Source: Tanypteryx hageni
Taxonomy: Eukaryota; Arthropoda; Insecta; Odonata; Petaluridae
Reading direction: 5' to 3'
DNA: 64,000 nt
NCBI GenBank assembly: GCA_028673005.1
Contig: CM054112.1
Coordinates: forward strand, 26,886,124 to 26,950,123
Translations under genes and position numbers: made by a program
Shown here: piece by piece, positions 49,051 to 61,600 of the stretch
How positions within the stretch are numbered: the first letter of the stretch is position 1
How the letters are laid out: every line of letters begins with the position of its first letter
The notes under the pieces: model-generated
Databases searched by the model: none
Told to the model about the DNA's origin: nothing
The model's input: the letters and a program-made list of their open reading frames with translations, nothing else

Positions 49051-52000
49051 TTTATTTTATAGTTGTAATTAATCAAAAAATCCAAAATCATTTAAAGACG
49101 CCTCAAATGACTTGAGTAATTGTAATATTTACGTTTATGTTCTTTTCTTCGCCGTAAATAATCCATTTCAATCCGCTCTCAAAATGCTGCATGCACACGT
49201 AATGGTTTTAAACGTATTTTCGTAATTAGAGCAGATCTTATTTACTTCACTTACTGCGAAGATTGTTTACGTAGACAACAATTACGTAAACACGCATGAG
49301 AATTTTTCTTATTTCAAAGCTCAAAGCGAATAACGACATTCTTTTTTATTTTTTTGAAAATGGCTACTCCTACGATAAAAATATTTTATTTTGCTAGTTC
49401 TACAAATATTATTTGAAGGTGTTTTAGTATAACTAATATTTTACGAGATATTACGTAAAGTTCGCTTTTTGTTTCCAGTAATGTGATACCTCTGATTGGG
49501 TTCTATGGACCATTTATGTCATTTTCTTTTTCTTATTGCCTTTGGTCATAAGGTCTCCATACTAAATTTTGTGAAAATCCGTTCGGTAGAAGCCGAGAAA
49601 GAACATACGGACGGACAGAACGAAGCTAATAGGCGCTTACCTCTGAAACGAAATGCGCCTCAAAACGCGTGAAGTTTATTACCAAAGTTTCGTGACTTCT
49701 TTTACGTAAGCGGTGCCATTCGAGAGACACAAATGAACTGAAATCGCCGATTCAATTTTCAACACTTCTCTCCATTAGAGCCTGAAAGTCTAAAAGGAAA
49801 GCACCTTCGACAACGGAGAGATCGTGTGGCACTATTGGGTGCGTTTCACTATGCCACGCCAATGTAGACGTTAAGTTGCTAACGTATCGGCGAACTATTT
49901 CAAGCGACTCGCTATTGTCTCGGTTGATTAAACCTCACGACAACGCGAAATGAGAGCAGTTCTGTCGAAACCGAACTCGGTGAATGGCGGAGGATAAAAA
50001 CGGGGACGGGTAGATATAGATGTAGTTACCAACCACCCCCGCCCTCCCGTGAATAGAGTCAGTGATAATATTTGGTAATTCGTTTGTTTTGCAGTCACGC
50101 CCACGTCTCCGGCTTTTACTTCGGGAGCGATAACCGATTGGTTAAAGATGCGCTATCGCGGGAGAATGTGACCGAGGTATGTCGGGAAAAAATAACTGAA
50201 CCTTCAGCAACCGCGTATCACCCCCACAATCACGTAACCGACGGGAATTTCAAGGAAATGAGAAGCTACCTCATGTTGCCATTCTCTTAACGCGCGAGAG
50301 TTCAATGCAAAGTGGATGTTTCATTATTGTATCCATCCATTGGCCTTTAAAAAACCATTACCGACAATATACATCATAAATAATTATTAATACAGCTGGA
50401 AGACGTATTAGAAAATAAGTTAAAAGCTTCTACAAATGAAACCTCAGAGAGAAACGAAAAAAATACTCGGCTCGCAGAAAATTCGAGAAGTAGAAAAAAC
50501 TTGGAATTATCGAATAAGGAAGTAAAAAGAAAAAGTAGCCCTTATTATAGTAAAATCGAATCATAAAAGTTCGAGTTACAGAAATTCGATTGCATGTAGT
50601 TTTCACCGAAGAGGACGTGAACAAAATGAACTAAATGCAAGAACTAATTCAATTTTTAAATAAATTTAGTTAACACGCGAGGATATTCATGAGACCATAA
50701 ATAGGCTCAAGTACGTATATTGGACACTAGCGCACGCATCCACCAACTCGACGTCTCTGGAAAACGATAAAAATGGGACAATTCGACAATGATGAGAACC
50801 TATACCAGTGATAATATCGCAGACAAAAAATTAAATCGATTTCAAACGTTTCACAGAGGAATTGGAAATGCCAAGTTCATCCGGTTAAAAAGTAACAAGG
50901 TTTTTTATTTTGAGTGCACTAAGATATAAAAGATACACAAGGATTTGGTTTATATCTTCATTAAGCGTAATTAAAAGGAAGAGAGCGGATAAGGTGAGCG
51001 AATAAGGGAGAAAATGAGGTCTCCCTCAACTGGAAAGGCGGATGCTCCACAAATATGTGAAGATTTTATCGAATTGTTTAATTTCTAAAGGAAAGAGGGC
51101 GAAAAATATTAAGAGTATATCGTGCGTCGAAGTTGTGTCTGCGGTTCTTCTTTTCAAGGCCAAATTTCCCAACGGATGTTAGCGTGATACGATATTGACT
51201 CTCACAGACAAGTGAAAATTGTTATAAATGCCATTACCTGAGGGAAATATATGTGAAGCAATTTCAAATCGGAAGAAAACGAGTGACGCACAAATATGAA
51301 ATCCTCGAAAGAACAGGAGAATTTTTATGTACAGTAAAATTATTTGATCCTTAGAGTAAATGAAACCTTAGCTGAGGCACAAATAAACGCAAATGTACGC
51401 AACAATTGCATTAAATGATGGACAGCGTATGTGATTCGAAATTGAAAACGGTTTGGAAAAAATACTGACCGTTGTAATGTCAAAGCGAGACGAAAAAATT
51501 AATTTAGAGATTTCTAGCTATATGGAGAAAGTGAGAGAGAGACATAAAGGCAGAAAGGACGATAAGAAATAAGAAAAAATGCTATCTAACGATAAGAGAC
51601 GAGATAAAAAGTGGCGTAATGGCCTAATGATATCTGCGGAAGATTTTGATTCTCCTACGACACAGTGCTAGCTCATACAAACTAGAGCGCGTAACACCCG
51701 AACCTTCACAAACTTGCTCGAATTTCTTTCAAGCGCTAAGGAAGTTACGCAATTAATACGATGGGCAACGAGGATGCTGTAAAACTATCATAAATAGAAA
51801 TTTAGTTGTGGGAAAAAGCTATCGGAAGGAAAATGTAAAAAACAGAAAATGCTTGAGAAACGTACTGAAGGCATATCTTTGGGAAATTGGATGAATAGCC
51901 ATGATGATTAGGAGTGAATAAACTTGCTCCAATCTATAGATAAGGCAAGAAGGATTGAGTGAAGCGGCAACTTTAGTTGCTATGTATTTTTATCATAGTT

Positions 52001-53382
52001 CAAAATATGAAGCACCGAATTTAACTAAGGAGAGAATGCAGTAGATGGTAGGACTAATCCCTTTAGCCATAAAACAGTTTATCACACCGATTTCTCGATC
52101 AGCGATTAAAATGAGGATGATTTTTTCATCGGCGAGTGATATTTACACGCCGAATCTTTCAAAAACACCTTTAGCAAACCAATCACAGCCACGCGTGCCG
52201 CCACTGGGGCACGTTCGATCCTAGTTTAGCACGCCACATATTCTGGGAATATGAATGAATCAGTGACTTATTAGTACTGTATGTTATCCATCAAATATTC
52301 AGAATAAACTTCTTTGCCGCATTTCTAATCCTAAGAATTGTGCGATTTTTCTGTTGAATAAAGGCTTTAAATCGTTAAGGGAATTAGTGCAACGGCAAAG
52401 GACATCCAATTCAGCGGAGAATCCAAGGGGGAGCGACCCCCCCCCCCCCCTCACATGTCCCCATTGCCCTCCACTGAGTGCATTCTTAAACCCATTGCGC
52501 GCAAATTTCTTGATTCTGCGTCGCAGCTTAGATCCGTGGGGAAAGGCAAAAAAATAAGATCCAGACATCGGTAGGTACTTTCAGAATAAAGGGTCGCCAG
52601 CATTGGCTCAAGTAGCGATAGGGGAGGTCCCCCTGGGAAGTTTCTGGATCCGCCGGATCCAATTGGTACTCACATCTACCTTATACAGGCAAATAAGTTC
52701 CGGACAATTGTAAGAGTTTTATTTTTTAATGAATTCCATGCAAGTAACCTACGCTTCAGAATGAAATACCACCGTCCCTTCAGAAATATACAGGCTCCAA
52801 AACCACAACAGATACATAAGAATGCATCACTTAACTATTAAGCTTTTATGTAATTAAATACATACTTGAATACTCGGGCTTATCATACGACCTTATATTA
52901 GCATGTTTTGCATAAAAAGAAATGTATTACATTGAAAAAATATAAATAAAATTGCTTGTGGCAGTCTTGCACATATTATGATGTTTACCTAAAAATCTAT
53001 TTCTGGATGTAGCGTAACGAATATATTAGTGAGGACATTTGAAATATTATTGTATTTAATTGTATATCTTGTGTAAGTACATGTGTTTAAACGGTTTAAT
53101 CCGGCGGATAAATAAATATTGACTTCACGATTTGCCGCTCCTTTTCTCAATGTTGGCCAACACTTAAATAACAACGTCGAAACTGACCTAATATTCGAAC
53201 ACGAACTCGAATTTCGCGCCAAGCGCTTTTAGGTGGCAGCACCGTCGTCAAAAATATCACGAGCACCTACACGATCGAGCTATTCGAACGATAAAAAATA
53301 TCTCAAATCTTATCGTAAACAGCAGATTCCGAAACTTTTAGCCCAATTGCCGAGAAACGCCATGAAAAATCTCGGTACCTAC
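49051..53382. other. 4.3-kb region without recognised exons
   Basis: This lies directly downstream of the RhoGAP exon on the minus strand, so it should be its intron. I found no exon encoding WW, PH or RhoGAP domains. A TTTGTGAAAATCCGTTCGGT plus CGGACGGACAG motif at about 49570-49618 is typical of LINE-tail repeats in insects. A run of 13 C lies near 52438. Confidence 0.4.
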
Positions 53383-54207
53383 CTCATCTCGTTCGCTGGA
53401 CATGTCTTCCGGGTGCGAGGGCCCCTCTTCATCTTCCTTCACCTCTTCTGCCTCCTCGAAATCGCCATCGTACACGAGGTTGTGGAAAGCGAGAGGCACC
53501 GGAATGTCCTGCCTCTTCTCGGCGGCTGCAACCTCCTTCAAACCACCGCCACCATCCAACCGTGCAGTAGAATTTCCCATTAGTCCATCGGATCTCCGCC
53601 CGGGTCCCTCGCCACCTCCCCCGCCCCCCACCCTCGCTGCGCTAGCAGCCGACACGACCTGCCTCGCCGGGCGATGGTCCAAGGTCTCACCCGTATGTCC
53701 TTCTGCGCGGCGAGACTTCTCGGAACGGTGTTCCCACTGTTCCGTGAGACGATCGCTGCGGAATCGAGACGTTCTCTTTTCCTTAATTCCTCGACAGGTA
53801 ATATCTCCGTGAGACAGAGAAACTAGGAAACAGTCGTTATCGTATGCCTCCTCCTCCTCGGTCCCCGCCAGCGTATCAGATAGCCGCCTACTGTAGGGGG
53901 CGGATCCCATCTCCTCGTATCTGTCGTCTGAGGTTCGTCCGTTTTTCGTTAGCGCCTTAGCTTCTAGGCGCACCTCGTCCAGGCGATTGTTTCGGAAGCT
54001 GCTTTTCGTCTTTTTGGGATGCACCTCCTCAACGTAAGCCGCCGGCACGTAAAAAGGCCTCCTCTCCGAATTCCTCAGCACTTGCCACCAATCCGGGTTC
54101 GTCTTCTTTATCAGATAAAGCCTTTCACCTTCTTTCATCCATATCTCCCGGCCTTCCTTGGTGGTGTACTCGAAATCGTATAATACCTGAACGCGGATTT
54201 CCGGCAT
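53383..54207 (-). CDS. First coding exon of an ARHGAP9/12/15/27-type Rho GTPase-activating protein
   Basis: The exon encodes 275 residues. Residues 1-55 form an SH3 domain: VQVLYDFEYTTKEGREIWMK (ALYDY-type motif), then GERLYLIKKTNPDWWQVLRN (WW motif), then FYVPAAYVEEV (the YVPxxYV end). This particular SH3 with KKTNPDWWQV is characteristic of the ARHGAP9/12/15/27 family, which inactivates Rac/Cdc42-type GTPases through a C-terminal GAP domain. The rest is a charged, low-complexity linker with a glycine run at about 198-204. The start is the ATG at 54207, because an in-frame stop lies seven codons upstream. The exon ends at GATGAG|GTAGGT (phase 0). WW, PH and RhoGAP domains are not in the window. 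The family call is by memory of the pattern. Confidence 0.8.
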
Positions 54208-54399
54208 CTTGTCCACCAATGTTTACCTACCGTTCGCGCGCGTAAAAAATCCAGTGAAAAAAGAGCGGTCCGTTTGCGTGGTTGCTTTCATTACTGTTTG
54301 AATGAAAGCATGTTCGTAGAATGAATATAACTTGAGGCTGAAATGTCACTTTGTTGAGATGGAAAACGCCACTCGCAACCTATCACGTCTATCATAACA

Positions 54400-54560
54400 A
54401 TGTTGTGATGACCACTTCAACGAACACTCATGTTCACGTTGCTACAAATCGAACAACACTATACGGCTATACTAGAACACCCGACGATGGAAACTAAGCT
54501 ACCGAAACAAACTCCGCCTCTTTTGTTACGTCACTTGTGTTTATGTCGTCCCATTGGCTG
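54400..54560 (-). promoter_or_regulatory. Putative promoter of the RhoGAP-like gene
   Basis: On the minus strand, upstream of the exon, a CCAAT box (GCCAATGGG, about 54559-54551), a CRE-like GTGACGTAA (54534-54526) and a GAGGCGGAG GC-type box (about 54520-54512) occur within 50 bases. The start site itself is not defined. Confidence 0.4.
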
Positions 54561-55085
54561 TCATTAGAGCAGTTAAAAAAATATTCGTAATAGAACTTAC
54601 TTCGCAAAGTTTCTGCCTTGCACTTTTTAATCATTAACTTAATGGCACAAAGAAGTAAACTCTATAGAATTGTTATTTTAAACAATATGTGTTCTAACAA
54701 CATAAATTATATAAAGGGAATAACGATCGCTTTTTGTTTTAGCGGCTTAAGACCGAAATTTTATTCCGCATTACTTGAAGTTCATATTACGTACAAATAT
54801 CCCTTTAGAAAGCTTAATAATAGCATACACCTGCGCCATAATACTATATTTTTTAAGCTACCATTAATACATCATTAACACTTGGGTATATCTGGAAATT
54901 AGACAATATAATAGAAATAAATAATTGTAGGTACTATTGACCTCAAATTCTCGGTTTACAGCATGCAGTTTTGAAATAGTTGTCAGGCAATTCTGTTACA
55001 TTAACAGATATTTGAAATAGGTTTCACTCTAATGTTGTCAAGTTGAATTACCAAGAAATGACTGGAACGCTATCTTTTAATAACG
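54561..55085. other. Short intergenic stretch between two minus-strand genes
   Basis: AT-rich sequence between the alkaline phosphatase 3' end and the RhoGAP promoter. No gene was recognised. Confidence 0.45.
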
Positions 55086-55122
55086 TTTATTTTCATACTC
55101 GATCATTCTTTTAGAATTTATT
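55086..55122 (-). terminator. Two candidate polyadenylation signals for the alkaline phosphatase gene
   Basis: AATAAA occurs on the minus strand at 55122-55117 and 55091-55086, about 230 and 260 bases after the stop codon. This suggests a 3' UTR of roughly 250-290 bases. Confidence 0.5.
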
Positions 55123-55351
55123 ATAATGCTTAAATTACACTTACAAAAATACTACATAACTTGATCCATAAAAAAACAACTACACAGTTTCTAAATATAA
55201 ACAAAAAATGTGCAAAGGATTTTTCATTCCATTAATAGTATTTTCAGAACAGTCCTCTGCTAAAGTTAATAAAAGTGTAAGACTACGAGATATTTTTCGT
55301 TTGAATACAACAGTTGAGGCAGCAAATATGCCTGTTCTCCATCCCATAATT

Positions 55352-55611
55352 TTATATGATAAATGGAATCCACAACAAAATCAACAAAACTGCAGAAATT
55401 TTACACCAGGCTTTCATTGAACAGTTGGACGATGAAGCAATCCGAAAGTCATCTGAAACTGCAGGCACATCACATGATGCCTTCATTGCATTGGTTGATG
55501 ATGGAGCACACCTCGAATAATCTGTATATGGGCCAATTCTAGCAGCATATGCCATGACATGGGCCACATAACTTTGCTCATGAACTCGATGAAACAAATG
55601 AGCCATTGGAC
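55352..55611 (-). CDS. Alkaline phosphatase last coding exon
   Basis: 260 bp from an ATGTAG| acceptor to the stop. It encodes [20 protein letters not shown], then YAARIGPY, a polar linker, and the tail [15 protein letters not shown] before the stop. The tail fits a GPI-attachment signal: small residues upstream (SSSNCS), then a hydrophobic end. Confidence 0.9.
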
Positions 55612-58600
55612 CTACATTAATAGAAAAATTAATTACTTTGTTGCTAAATGTTTCCATTTATAGCATTCTTATTAATTAATCGATGGCAAATCTTACTTCT
55701 CAAATTAGTCATGAAAACTTAATAAACAAGAGTGTGAGAAGCCATGTACATTTCATTTGATTATATATTTTCCCTCCTTTGTTAGTCACAACATTAACAA
55801 GATAAATTATTGAACAAAAATTTATATGTGGAAGTTACAAGGTAAAAAAACAATACGAAACATTTTTTTACATTTAAATCAGCATTACTATCCTGCAAAC
55901 CACCAAAAACATATTGCAGGGGATGGATTTGCACTATACATACACTAAAGAAAATTTCTATAAGCCAGCCATATTGCGTAAAGGAAAATGGACCAAAAGT
56001 TTCTGAGAGTTCTAGCAATGCTATGAAAATATATATTTTTTGCATATGGAGATCAACCCCAATGTTCACCAGCAACAATCCTGAGATTAGAACAATGAAA
56101 CTTAGCTAAAGACAGACTCGGATAGGTTAATTTGATTTTTTCTTAATTTATTTCATTTTTCTCATAAGATATACCAATATAATATGAAGCAAATGGAAAT
56201 AGCACAAAAATAATTCTAGGTTGCTAATCAACTTTAAATTTGTTAACCAATAGAACAGTCATTGTAAAAAGGAAAAACAGCTGAGGTAACAATAAAATGA
56301 TTAATGCAAATAAAAACGACTTGTCTAGTGGAAATTTACAACATTCGTTTTTATTTACATTATGGAATCTTTACACAAAGTTGAGACTTCCCAAGTAGAA
56401 TTTGTTAGTAAATTGATTGGTTAAAAAAGGTTTAGCAAATAAATGTTTTAATTATAAAAACATTTAAAATCATTAATGAGATGAAAGGTTACTGACATGA
56501 GGTTACAATTTTCCCAGTAATAATTAGGCAGCCATATTTAAGGATTTTATGCAAAAATATTGAAGGTAATACTGGTAGAGAATAAAATGAATAGGGTGAA
56601 ATGATGAAAAAATGGAGAGGGGCTCTGGTACTACTTTCACATTTGTTCCCCCAGCAATGGTGGCAACTAAAGTGACGAGAAATTGTACAGTGTTGCCAGT
56701 AAGCAAATTGTAGTTAGATGTGTTTGAAAGCATGGGAAAAGATACAGAATAATACTCCCACCTCATTCCTGAAGATTTTTGTATACATTTATTTAAAGAG
56801 TATTATTCTCTGAGATGTTTCATATTTGTTAGGTATTACGCAGTGCCATACCTCGTTACTTGAGGTTCTACTGTAGCTGGAGGACAGATATGCTAGTAGA
56901 GTCAGGGCACCCATCTTTTACCATTATTTTATGGGATCATCCTTTTTTCCTTAATATTTGGTATGAGTGGTAAATAAATTTTTTATTGAATTAACAAACT
57001 AATAGAAATGATAAGGAAAACATAGGATACTTCCCATTACAGTCTTCATTTTATGCCAATAAAACTTAATTAAACTCTTATTAAAGCAGAATTTTGTTTA
57101 TATTCAAAAGGTAACAGTCCATCACGTATATCTTCACACTAATATTCATGAAAGTAAACAATAGCTTAGTTACCAGTAGCATAAACAGTGACATCACCTC
57201 CGCCATGAGTGTCCTCATCCTGGGAAATGGCTGCCTGTTGCACATAATCAAACGCAGATGTGTCCACCTTCAGTGGATCCTGCCTTTTTACTTTTTCTGA
57301 TCCAGCGCAGTCATACTTATAGCCCACACCATTGGCATATGTTAGAGTAGTGTAAGCCATCTCATCTGTTTTGCTTTTGGATGCAACTCCTGTAAGAAAT
57401 TTTGTTTAACCATGAAGAACAATGTTAATGGGAGAATAAAGTGTTAAATTTCTTCCACCTAAAATACAATTAGTCCAACATATATATTGACAAATAAACG
57501 GGGCCAGCTTGATGGTGGTGCCAACAGTGCGACGGCACAGGGTTCTGAGCTCTCTAAAAAATATTTGCTGTACTTATAAAGTACATGAATTTAAAAAAAT
57601 CAGAAATATTTTGATGGTATAAAGCGATCCGAAGATCCTATGCAGACAGGCATAAGCTGTAAAGTTGAGAATAATTTTTGAAACGAGAAAAAAGTCTGCT
57701 ATGACAGGGAACCAAACCCAGGTCTTCCACTTGCCGGGCGTATATTCTACCACTGAACTATCGTAGCAGATCAATTTTCACATTTCTGAACAAGGATGTT
57801 TTCTTGGTTGGGACGGAACTAGCCAAGCTAGTATCAAACTGCCCCAACGGATGTCCTTGAAGAGATACATTGAAGAAAACTCTCCCCCTCTCAAATGGTG
57901 AGATTGCCAAGCAAGAAATTGATGGAATAAAGCAATCCGAAGATCCTATGCAGACAGGCATAAGCTGTAAAGTTGAAAATAATTTTTGAAACGAGAAAAA
58001 GTCTGCTATGACTGGGAACCGAACCTGGGTCTTCCACTTCCATTTATTTATTAAAATTTACTATTAAAAATTTGTGATTTGCACCAGGCTCCACAATTTT
58101 TCTAGCCATCTCTGTATATAATGGACACCACAGTTTAAACATAACTCAAAAACTTGATAACAATAATGTGAGCAAGATATGTATAACATATGCCACCTTT
58201 CAAACTAGCAAAGTCGGGACATTTAAACCTTTCAAGCAAGCAAAGTTGGGACATTAAAAAAAAACACTAGTTAGTACCTTAAACTAAAGAAATATAATAG
58301 AGATCATATACATAGGTATAATTTATATTTAATAATATAATATATATTTATATTTATTGTTGTAAGTTAATACAATAAAAAGCTCAATATACATACAAAA
58401 CATAACCGATACAAACAGGCAGTAATACTTCGGCAATACATTTCTCTCTACTTGTCTTGGTCACTACTGTCCCCCACTACTTATACGAAATGGTATAGTA
58501 TTGCTTTGACTCAAGGAATACGGAAAAAGACATGCATTTTGCAATGACACTTGAATACCTAATAGAAATATGTTATCTTTTTCCACACTCAACTAAGAGT

Positions 58601-61600
58601 AGGGGTTCACCTACAAATTAGCAACATTGTAACACTGTACAACACAGTACTTACCAACATTATTGCATTAAGGATTTGGTGCTTTCCCGGCGTATTTGAT
58701 GGGTGAAGCTTTCTCGGGTGGCGAGCCGGGTCGTATCGACGATCTCTGCCGACGTTACACACCAGCAGGTATATAAACCGCCAAAATACGTTCACGGCAC
58801 ACAGGTTCCCTGATGATGACGACAGAGTTAGTCGTCGAAACGTCGGCAGAGATCGTCGATACGACCCGGCTGACCACCCGAGAAAGCTTCACCCATTACT
58901 GCATTGTACAACAATGTAACAATGTTGGCAATTATTATGTTTGATATTTTATGTAAAATTTGTACATAAAATATCAGACAGTCAAGTGTTATTTAAGAAT
59001 TATATTTATCTGAGAAAAAAAGTTATCAAAGAAAGGAAAAGCAGGACATTCTATATTCAAATGGGACTCGAGACAAATTTATAAAAGGCGGGATGGGTGG
59101 CAACCCTAATAACATAAGATTGGTAACTGAATTAATACCATATTACTTTGTAACTTATACACAATAATTATTGTGGCAACCAGGGCCATCCAAGGAGCAA
59201 AAGGGGCAATTGCTCATGGCCCATGGATGATAGGGGGCCCATAGCGCTGTTGACTTTGTGTAATGCAGGGTTGTCCAACTTCTAACATTAGGGACAACAT
59301 TTCTACTAAATCATCCATCAAGTATAGGCACTAAAAAAAGGTCAGAACCAATGAACCGAAATGTTTTAGTGCAAGTAAATGAGTGCAATGAGAAACGAAT
59401 AGGAGTCGGCTGATGAAATATCTCTCTGCCAATGAAAGTTTCAATTGTAAAAATATCTATAGTTATATTTATAGCTTTTATACAGAAGCGACATTTTCTT
59501 GATGTAAGATACCACATTTATTGATCACCACATGCTGTAGTCTATTCGAAAGATAGGACGATCCAGTTATTAGCAATGCCCATGATTCCAAGCCTAAGAA
59601 GTTTATTTAAGAGCAACTCATGATTAACATTATTGAAGGCTTTGCTAAAATAAAACACACATAGACTAGCTGCTTAGTGCAGCATTGCTTGCAGCATCAA
59701 TAAGATATGTGCTTACTTCCACCCAGCATGGTAAATTAATGCAATGGGTGGGTTTATTTTTAGAAATGTATTCCAAAATACTACAGAGCCCCTGGTGGAG
59801 AACATTTCAACTCTCTCCGATGGTCCTGCATTTAAGGTTATACCAGCTCTATGTTTGGCCCTGAGATGGCAGTAATAGAAAGATGCACAACATAAATATT
59901 TTCTATCAAAATTTTATGTTCAAATTATGTTTTGTGACAAATTCTGCTATTAGATATTCGTACTTTTTTATTTTAATATTTTTTACAACATTAATGTAAT
60001 GCAATGGAAATCAAGAATGTGCATGGGTATAATTTTTTTAAATGCATGCCAAAATACTACAGTGCCACCTGGTGGAGAACACAAACTATCTCCGACCATC
60101 CCGCATTTAGTATGGTAAAATTGCACGACAATAATAATAATATTTTCTATCAACATCTTCTTTTCAAATTAGGTTTTCCAACAATTGCTAATATTAGATA
60201 GTCATAGTTTTTTAATTTTAATGTTTTAGGCGATATTTACAACCAAAAAAAGAAGTATAAATACTTTTAATGAAATTTCAATAACGTAGTTAACAGGCCA
60301 TTGATCAGTGTTGTCCAATAACCATTCGGGGACAGAGTATAAAGGTAAATTGTCACCAAACAGTGATCCGAGACCTTCGCATATGATAGATGTGAAGTGT
60401 TATCGGTTTTTTCTGACACAATGACAAAACGCACTTAATATATAGATTCCATTCTGTTATCCAGTGCTGTTAGTACATGACTGATTGTTTCGTATAATGC
60501 GGAAATGGTTAACTTGTGTTGCCGGAAACAATGCTGTTTTGAGGAAAATAGTTTAGCAGTTTTGAAGTAAGCTATTACCCATTTATAAAATACTTTTCCA
60601 AAAATTTTGGAAAACTCTTTTTGAATATAAATTGGGTGGTATGAGTTGATATCATGTGAACTTCCTTTTTTCTTATACAATGGATTACTTTGGAGGTTTA
60701 GAGCATATTAGGAAAGACCCCACATAGTAGTGAGTTATTAACCTTTAACTGCCGAAAGGCACGCCAGTGTTCCAGAAAAATTTTTGGTAAACCTGCTGAA
60801 CTGCACACCCGTGGCACGCTTGCTTAGTTTTGAGGCCACTCACAAATGTCGTCTTTGTCATGGAATTGAAATAGTAAGAGGAGATGAAAGACCAGATATC
60901 TTTCTTTGCCTCCTCCTCTCCCAAGGCTGAAGGTCTTACGGATTGAGGGAGAGAAGGGTAAACAAAAACTTGAGAAAGAGAGCCTGTCTCAAAATATAAG
61001 CCTCCACCTGAGACCCTCTCTCGCAACCCAAAGAGATGCAATAAACTGAACCCCAGGACTAAGACCTATCCCAAAGGTCCCTTTGTTATTTTCTTCTTCC
61101 TTTTGCATATCTACATTTTACTAAATTTACTTTCATTTGTTTGCAGACTATGAAGTAGAGCAGGCATCGACTTGTGCATGCAAAATTTTGATAGCTGTTT
61201 TTTTAGTGATTATTTTAGTTTTATATAATTATTTCATAGTTATCATATATACTTTTTGCAATAATTTTTGGAAATGAACCTTAAGAGTAAAACTATGCGC
61301 AAGGATATCAAGAAAGTCTTCGTTGATTCAGATTTGGATGCATACAAAGAGGAAAGTGGTAGTGATGGTGAGGAGGAGTCTGAGGAAGATGTCTCGGCAA
61401 GGAGTGGTGATTCATCTAAATGGAGATCTCCACATGAAGACCAAAGACGAAACATCAATGCACCCTTATACTGCCAGGCTGAGTGGAGTGAACGCTAGTA
61501 TTGTATTTGCATTTTATTGCATTGATCCAAATCTGAATACCAATACTATATTTAAACATGTTTCTTTCTTTTAATAAACAGCATCATGTAATTTTGCAGT

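Noticed and set aside
50094..50176. Acceptor- and donor-flanked plus-strand segment (TTTTGCAG| to GAG|GTATGT)
   Set aside because: In the phase needed after the 48203 candidate exon it hits a stop after twelve codons; in the open frame I recognise nothing. A non-coding exon stays possible but unsupported.
53402..53812. 136-codon plus-strand frame over the RhoGAP exon
   Set aside because: Shadow of the well-supported minus-strand SH3 exon.
55208..55420. 70-codon plus-strand frame at the alkaline phosphatase 3' end
   Set aside because: Opposite strand of the last coding exon and 3' UTR; no domain.
57698..57768. Functional tRNA-Ala or tRNA-Gly gene
   Set aside because: Acceptor and T-stem mismatches, a weak anticodon stem and repetition together with a body sequence point to a SINE.
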